DNA from: Bacteroidota bacterium | GTDB lineage: Bacteria; Bacteroidota; Bacteroidia; Bacteroidales; Prolixibacteraceae | DNA length: 28,640 bases | Direction: 5' to 3' | NCBI GenBank assembly: GCA_023412195.1 | Contig: JAEYNZ010000133.1 | Span: 1 to 28,640 of the forward strand | Shown: piece by piece, positions 23,810 through 28,640 of the stretch | Position numbering within the stretch: the stretch's first letter is position 1 | Layout: every line of letters starts with the position of its first letter | Notes under the pieces: generated by a model | What the model was told of the DNA's origin: nothing | Seen by the model: only the letters and a program-made list of their open reading frames with translations | Database searches by the model: none | Translations under genes and position numbers: made by a program

Positions 23810-24526
23810 TTAACCTGTAACTATATCAAACATCCATCTGGATGCTTGTTGCCATGAAGGACTGTCATATAATATCAGTTCCATTGTTTGCTCTAAAATA
23901 ATGAAAAGGCCGGCATATTTCAGTACAGGGTGTATCCTTCCGTTTCTGGATCTGTCCCATATCCATGCAATAATAATAAGACTGTCGGCAAACACCAGTG
24001 CAAACCAGATTTCAGGCCTGGGAACCGACGGGAACAGATGCCTGAACCTGAACCAGGCAGGCCACAATACAACAATTGTAGCCAGCAGCATGAGCCTTTT
24101 GTGCGTTTCCGGATCAAATCTCTTAATAACACCAGCCAGCACAAGTATTAAAAACATGAAGCCCGATGTGATGACCCCTGGTAAACTGGAATAAGCACTG
24201 TCCCCAGGGTCGGTGTGCAGTTCCCTTTGTACCGCATAAATACCTGCAGGTACCATAGTCACTGTGACGCCTACAGCTACAATCAACCCCCAAGATCCTA
24301 ACACCTGGTGTGTTCGGTAACTGTTTTTGTGAATCAACAGTGTCTGTATCAGAAAAAGAATGATCCACCCAAAAGAAAATAATCCATGAATATGGATAAA
24401 AACCGGCCACGAAAATGAATTGGCTGCAATAGGTATAAAATATGTTTTGAAAAAGCCTGTCAGTGAAACTATAAGTCCCACAACAGCTATCACCAGGAAA
24501 AAGGAGAGTTTATTTTTAGTTATCAT
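23810..24526 (-). CDS. Multi-span membrane protein with conserved histidines, unknown function
   Basis: This 238-residue protein has about seven predicted membrane helices: roughly residues 8-28, 40-62, 78-98, 116-134, 145-160, 172-190 and 200-220. Histidines occur in HIHGLF (45 and 47), HKNSYRTHQVLG (66 and 73) and FDPETHKRLMLL (142). They suggest a metal or haem site, as in several small bacterial membrane families of uncharacterised function that share this H-x-H plus TH(K/R)R pattern. No signal or soluble domain is seen. The gene is alone, convergent with the secreted protein gene, so context gives no hint of role. Confidence 0.75.
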   Translation of the reverse strand: MITKNKLSFFLVIAVVGLIVSLTGFFKTYFIPIAANSFSWPVFIHIHGLFSFGWIILFLIQTLLIHKNSYRTHQVLGSWGLIVAVGVTVTMVPAGIYAVQRELHTDPGDSAYSSLPGVITSGFMFLILVLAGVIKRFDPETHKRLMLLATIVVLWPAWFRFRHLFPSVPRPEIWFALVFADSLIIIAWIWDRSRNGRIHPVLKYAGLFIILEQTMELILYDSPSWQQASRWMFDIVTG

Positions 24527-24960
24527 TGCTAATTACAGGTTAATTTCATATCCATGATAATGAGCATTCCGACATTCTTCTTATGCACATGTACACGCAA
24601 CTTTCTGCCTGAATTGAACTCAGCAGGGGGATGTTTTGACTTAAACAGGCATTCCCTGAAAAGAAACAGCATGTCAGTGATGATCTTTGCATACATTTCA
24701 TGGTAATTGTGCTATATAACAAAGACTCCTCCGCTGAAGTTGCAGACGCTTATATCCTTCTTCAGGCCCAGGCAGGTCATTGTTAAAAAACCATATCTCT
24801 ATCGTTATCCTTTTTGCAGCCAGTAGCTATAAAGATATGGTTCAACTCCTCAAAATATCGAATATTAATGCAGATTCAGGTACAGTTGCACAACAATTCA
24901 CAGATCCCTATTGTTACTGGATTAACAATAGAGGACAGATTAATCTTAAATTATTGTCCG
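24527..24960. other. Intergenic region and probable leader of the outer-membrane receptor
   Basis: No gene is supported here. AACCATATCTCTAT at 24789-24802 and ATAAAGATATGGTT at 24829-24842 form a 14-bp inverted repeat with one mismatch around a 26-nt loop. It lies about 120 bp upstream of the receptor start and could be an operator or leader hairpin. No clear TAnnTTTG promoter is visible. The receptor frame stays open back to 24814, but these upstream codons do not look like signal peptide or domain sequence. Confidence 0.45.
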
Positions 24961-27399
24961 ATGAAAAAACAGCATTCAAGCCTTAACACATACTTTACAT
25001 GTGTTGTTGTCCTTGCAGTGATTATTCCTCTGCAGGGTATTTCCCAAATTCAGGGAGCTGTAAAAGATTCCCTGAACCAACCTGTTCCATTTGCAAATGT
25101 ATTTTTATTAGACCAGTCCGATTCAACCCTTGTTTCCATTGTGGTAGCTTCCGAAGAAGGCACATATAGTTTTACAAGCTTCAAACCTGGATGGTACATC
25201 ATCGGAACACGCCTGCTGGGTTACCAATCTGCCTTTTCTGCTCCATTTGAGGTTAAACCGGGTTTAGAACATTATCATATTGAACCTGTTATAATGACTA
25301 CTGAAAACCACAATATTCAGGATGTTCATGTTGTGGCAAAAAAACCCTTATATGAAATGCAGATCGACCGGATGGTCGTTAATGTTGAAAACAGCATCAC
25401 TGCCAGCGGGAATACAGCACTGCAGATCCTTGAAAAATCACCTGGAGTAATTGTAAGCCGGCAGAACAACAGCATTACAATGGCAGGGAAAAGTGGAGTA
25501 AGGGTAATAATCAATGGAAAGCAGAGTCGCATTCCCATTGAAGCTGCTGTGCAGATGCTTGATGGAATGAGTGCCGACAATGTAAAACGGATCGAGCTGA
25601 TTACCACCCCTCCAGCCAAATATGATGCCGATGGCGACGCAGGGATCATCAACATTGTTTTGAAAAAGAACGAAGATTTTGGCACGAACGGATCTTTTAC
25701 ACTGGGAGCCGGAGTGGCTGAACGGGAAAAGATGAATGGCAGTTTCAACATCAATCACCATGTCGACAGGGTAAATTACTTTGCAACGTATAGTGCAACT
25801 TATAACAATTCACGAAATTATCCTTATACATACAGACGTAGTATGGACAAGGGAGTTGTTGTGGAAACAGAAGCCGATCACAAGGGGGCAGAATTGTTTA
25901 TGTTCCATAACCTTCAGATGGGAATGGATTATACCCTCAGCAGCAAAACAGCACTGAGCCTGCTGGTGACAGGGTTTACCCGGAACTGGGAAGCCGATGC
26001 AACCAGCTACATACAATACTCACGCAACCAGGTGCCTGAACGCCGGACAGAAATGGAATCAGATGAAAGAAACCAATGGTTGCACGGAATGGGAAACATC
26101 AACCTAAAGCACAACTTCACTGAAGAGGCAGTGCTTGATTTCAATGTAGATTACCTCAATTATTACAACTCCAATCCTTCTGATTATAAAATTGCCCATC
26201 TCATTGCTGACAATCAGGAGCTGCCTGGTGAAAACATCGATGTGAGGAAAAAAACTCCCATCGACATTTTGGTGGCAACTCTTGATTACTCCAACCAATT
26301 CACTCCCGCGATTAAACTCGAAGCCGGAGTGAAAGGTACTATGACATTATTTGAGAACAACGTCGGTGTCAGATTCTTCAACGAAGGAGCATGGAGTTAT
26401 GACCCTGAACTTACAGGCCATTATAAGATGAATGAATCGATAGGGGCAGCTTTCTTGTCGTTGAGCCTTAACATAACAAAAGGAACAAAATTGAATGGCG
26501 GCTTTAGGTATGAATACATGAACACGGTTCTTGATTCAGAAACCGAAAAAGGAATCATTGACCTGGAATACGGCCGGCTGTTTCCAACCCTGTATTTTTC
26601 CCAAAAACTGTTCAATTCCCACACCTTTCAAATTTCTTACAGCCGACGGATCGACCGGCCAACCTTTAACGAATTGGCTCCCTTCGTCATCCTCATTACC
26701 CCTGAAACATTTCTCTCAGGCAATGAAAACCTGCTTCCGGCCTTCAGCAACATCATCAAGGCCGATTACCAGGTAAAATCGGTGATTCTGACAGTAAGCC
26801 ACACAGCTACTTCCAATGCCATTGCACGGTTTCAGCCCCGGCTGAGTGATGACGGGACAAGGGAATTTATCACTTCCCGGAACCTTGATCATACCAATAC
26901 CCTCTCAATTGTTCTGGCAGTGCCTGTAACCCTTACCTCCTGGTGGAAAATGCAAAATAACCTAACCTGGCTTCAATACAACGTCACCACAGGCTACGAA
27001 GGAATCGTGCTAGATATGACAAGGGATTATTACCAGTTTAACTCCAGTCACAGTATCACCTTCAGCAAAAGCATTTCAGGTGAAATCTCAGGTTTTTACC
27101 GCTCAAAATATATGGCAGGGATAGCCGGACTAAAACCCCTTGGCCGAATCGATGCCGGGGTTCAGTGGAAGGTGAGTGAAAACAGCCGGTTTAACCTTAA
27201 TATGACCGATGTATTCAACACCTTCATCATAAGAGCTACAACCGATGTTCCTGAATTAAACCTCTATTCCTATGCAAGGCTCAATTTTGAAACGCAGGTT
27301 TACCGGCTTACCTTTACTCATAACTTCGGTAACACCGCCCTGAAGGTTAAAAAGAGAAATACAGCATCGGAAGAGGAAAAACAAAGGGTGACCGAATGA
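24961..27399 (+). CDS. TonB-dependent-receptor-like outer-membrane beta-barrel protein
   Basis: This 812-residue protein has a signal peptide (MKKQHSSLNTYFTC, cleaved near GISQ). A carboxypeptidase-regulatory-like domain follows at about 30-115 (IQGAVKDSLNQPVPFANVFL). Next is a plug-like domain at about 120-237 (LQILEKSPGVIV, GVRVIINGKQSR, IELITTPPAKYDADGDAGII). The rest is a long barrel of alternating strands, of the type filed as outer-membrane beta-barrel family 3. The ATG at 24961 gives the signal peptide directly and is preferred over an in-frame start at 24814. The C-terminus ends in a charged tail (KKRNTASEEEKQ) in place of a terminal aromatic residue. No SusD partner follows, so it is not a standard glycan-uptake pair; the ligand is unknown. 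Confidence 0.88.
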   Translation: MKKQHSSLNTYFTCVVVLAVIIPLQGISQIQGAVKDSLNQPVPFANVFLLDQSDSTLVSIVVASEEGTYSFTSFKPGWYIIGTRLLGYQSAFSAPFEVKPGLEHYHIEPVIMTTENHNIQDVHVVAKKPLYEMQIDRMVVNVENSITASGNTALQILEKSPGVIVSRQNNSITMAGKSGVRVIINGKQSRIPIEAAVQMLDGMSADNVKRIELITTPPAKYDADGDAGIINIVLKKNEDFGTNGSFTLGAGVAEREKMNGSFNINHHVDRVNYFATYSATYNNSRNYPYTYRRSMDKGVVVETEADHKGAELFMFHNLQMGMDYTLSSKTALSLLVTGFTRNWEADATSYIQYSRNQVPERRTEMESDERNQWLHGMGNINLKHNFTEEAVLDFNVDYLNYYNSNPSDYKIAHLIADNQELPGENIDVRKKTPIDILVATLDYSNQFTPAIKLEAGVKGTMTLFENNVGVRFFNEGAWSYDPELTGHYKMNESIGAAFLSLSLNITKGTKLNGGFRYEYMNTVLDSETEKGIIDLEYGRLFPTLYFSQKLFNSHTFQISYSRRIDRPTFNELAPFVILITPETFLSGNENLLPAFSNIIKADYQVKSVILTVSHTATSNAIARFQPRLSDDGTREFITSRNLDHTNTLSIVLAVPVTLTSWWKMQNNLTWLQYNVTTGYEGIVLDMTRDYYQFNSSHSITFSKSISGEISGFYRSKYMAGIAGLKPLGRIDAGVQWKVSENSRFNLNMTDVFNTFIIRATTDVPELNLYSYARLNFETQVYRLTFTHNFGNTALKVKKRNTASEEEKQRVTE

Positions 27400-27763
27400 A
27401 ACTATATACGATACTCACGTTTATTCAGGTAATATTATCTTAACCGGCCGAATATAAGCCTCAGACAAGGGAAAAAACATTCTGTTTCTGATTGAAGTTG
27501 GCCTGCAGGTCCATATTCATCCAGTAAAAAAAGTCAACAGAATATACTTCTTTTCAGGATCATGTTCATCTTTGATTGCCTGAAAGTTCCAAAGAACCTT
27601 ATAAGTCAAAAACGCCGGAGAAGTGAAAGCAGTGTGTTTCGCACCAGCCCCCATTCAACAGCAGAGCTGCAGGATTATTTGCCGTTTTCAAACAAAAGTT
27701 TTGAGAAATGGATTATCTTTAGTTCAAACCAGTTGAAATATGAATCCTTATTTTAATAATACC
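27400..27763. other. Intergenic region without a supported gene
   Basis: I see nothing convincing in this 364-bp gap. A 64-codon frame at 27562-27756 has no domain or sensible composition. TATCTTTA at 27714-27721 is a near match to the -7 consensus and could serve the gene at 27764. No terminator hairpin with a T-run was found after the receptor gene. Confidence 0.5.
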
Positions 27764-28640
27764 ATGAAGAACTTATTCCTGATTTTCCTGCTGACGTCCC
27801 TTATCTCCTGCAATTCAACTAAAAAGAAAGATACCGCACAAACCGAAGCCCGGGCTGAAGGTTCTGCTCCTGAAATTGAACTTGTATGGGAATCGGACAC
27901 ACTTTTACGAACACCTGAATCGGTTCTGATAGACCGGGAGCGCAACATCTTGTACGTTTCGAATGTAAATTTAAATCCATGGGAAAAAGACGGCAATGGA
28001 TTTATATCGAAAATGGAAATGCAGGGCAACATCACAGAACTGAAATGGATTGAAGGGTTACATGCCCCAAAAGGAATGGGAATTCTGGGGAACTCCCTTT
28101 TTATTGCCGACATAGACGCACTGGTGGAAGCAAACATCGAAACCGGTGAAATCATCAATAAAATACAATTTGATGGTGAACCGCAGTTAAATGACATTTC
28201 AGTGGGGGAGAATGGAGTTGTGTATGTTTCCGGCTCGAATTCACAAAAAATATATGCCCTTGAAAATGGAAAGGTCAGTGAATTCTTTCAAGGTGAAGAA
28301 GGCGAACGTTTCAACGGATTGTATTGGGAAGAAGACCGGATGCTATTAATAACCAGTGCCAGCAGTCAGTTTAAAGAGATAAACCATGACACCAAAGAAG
28401 TAAATATCATCGCTGAAAATATGGGCCATGGCGATGCCATCGCACCGGTTGGAGATGGAGGATATTTAACTACAAGCTGGGCCGGTAAAATATTTTATAT
28501 TTCTGCTGATGGTGAAACCACCATCCTTTCAGACACTGAAGATTTAAACGAAAATGCAGCAGACCTTGATTATTCCATTGAAAATAAAATTCTCTATGTG
28601 CCCACCTTTTTTAAAAACCAGGTAAAGGCCTATAAACTGA
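27764..28640 (+). CDS. Beta-propeller lipoprotein (SMP-30/gluconolactonase-like), cut by the window edge
   Basis: The frame is open from the ATG at 27764 to the last base (292 codons seen) with no stop, so the 3' end lies outside the window, probably only just beyond, because the last blade (ILYVPTFFKNQVKAYKL) looks complete. The signal peptide has a lipobox LISC (Cys16). Repeats such as PESVLIDRERNILYVSN, GLHAPKGMGILGNSLFIAD, LNDISVGENGVVYVSGS and RFNGLYWEEDRMLL describe a six-bladed propeller of the SMP-30/gluconolactonase/LRE type. Known family members are lactonases or calcium-binding sugar-acid hydrolases. Many Bacteroidota lipoprotein members are of unknown activity, and I cannot confirm the metal site. 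Confidence 0.82.
   Translation, partial: MKNLFLIFLLTSLISCNSTKKKDTAQTEARAEGSAPEIELVWESDTLLRTPESVLIDRERNILYVSNVNLNPWEKDGNGFISKMEMQGNITELKWIEGLHAPKGMGILGNSLFIADIDALVEANIETGEIINKIQFDGEPQLNDISVGENGVVYVSGSNSQKIYALENGKVSEFFQGEEGERFNGLYWEEDRMLLITSASSQFKEINHDTKEVNIIAENMGHGDAIAPVGDGGYLTTSWAGKIFYISADGETTILSDTEDLNENAADLDYSIENKILYVPTFFKNQVKAYKL

Noticed and set aside
24814..24960. 49-codon N-terminal extension of the receptor
   Set aside because: The extension puts the signal peptide inside the protein; the ATG at 24961 begins directly with it.
27562..27756. 64-codon plus-strand frame before the propeller lipoprotein
   Set aside because: No signal peptide, domain or plausible composition, and no promoter or start context.
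24961..28640. Polysaccharide utilisation locus (SusC/SusD pair)
   Set aside because: The receptor belongs to another barrel family and no SusD-like lipoprotein or glycoside hydrolase follows; the next gene is a propeller.

Overview
The window looks like chromosomal DNA from a Bacteroidota bacterium, probably of the order Bacteroidales or a close relative. The signs are -7 promoter elements of the TAnnTTTG type, lipoproteins with acidic residues right after the lipobox cysteine, type IX secretion (T9SS) C-terminal sorting domains on two glycoside hydrolases, a very short ATP synthase epsilon subunit, a 2-phosphosulfolactate phosphatase homologue, and a TonB-type receptor with a carboxypeptidase-regulatory-like N-terminus. 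I see no tRNA, rRNA, CRISPR array, transposase or integrase.

Bases 1-9222 are a mostly housekeeping, plus-strand block. It holds a PQQ-like beta-propeller lipoprotein, an MMPL/RND-type membrane protein overlapping a trans-polyprenyl diphosphate synthase, then atpD-atpC and a family 9 glycosyltransferase joined by a TTGA overlap, then an extended SDR epimerase. The two longest gaps in or next to this block (1476-1822 and 9223-9576) carry short palindromes and direct or inverted repeats.

Bases 9577-15183 are mostly minus strand. They hold a PatB/MalY-type PLP enzyme overlapping a ComB-family phosphatase, a YghZ-type aldo-keto reductase and an acidic surface lipoprotein. Between them are two small plus-strand genes (a two-domain secreted protein with its own terminator and a 53-residue membrane protein) and a minus-strand four-cysteine protein with a consensus promoter.

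Bases 15184-22912 are the most unusual part, a polysaccharide-degradation neighbourhood with many broken or duplicated pieces. A GH5 cellulase-like gene is split by a frameshift between its two catalytic glutamates. A 105-bp piece of its T9SS sorting-domain sequence recurs 3.1 kb away, fused to a truncated SDR paralogue. The intact SDR, an intact GH30 glucanase/xylanase with a T9SS domain, an intact di-haem cytochrome c peroxidase lipoprotein and a remnant of a second peroxidase C-terminus are interspersed. A strong orphan terminator sits between the divergent genes at 15183 and 15880, with no protein gene to serve.

Bases 22913-28640 hold a secreted protein of unknown function, a multi-span membrane protein, a large TonB-dependent-receptor-like outer-membrane barrel and a beta-propeller lipoprotein that runs off the right edge. 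I found no convincing new defence or mobile system. The best leads are the mosaic of gene remnants at 16.9-22.8 kb and the orphan terminator at 15.56 kb.
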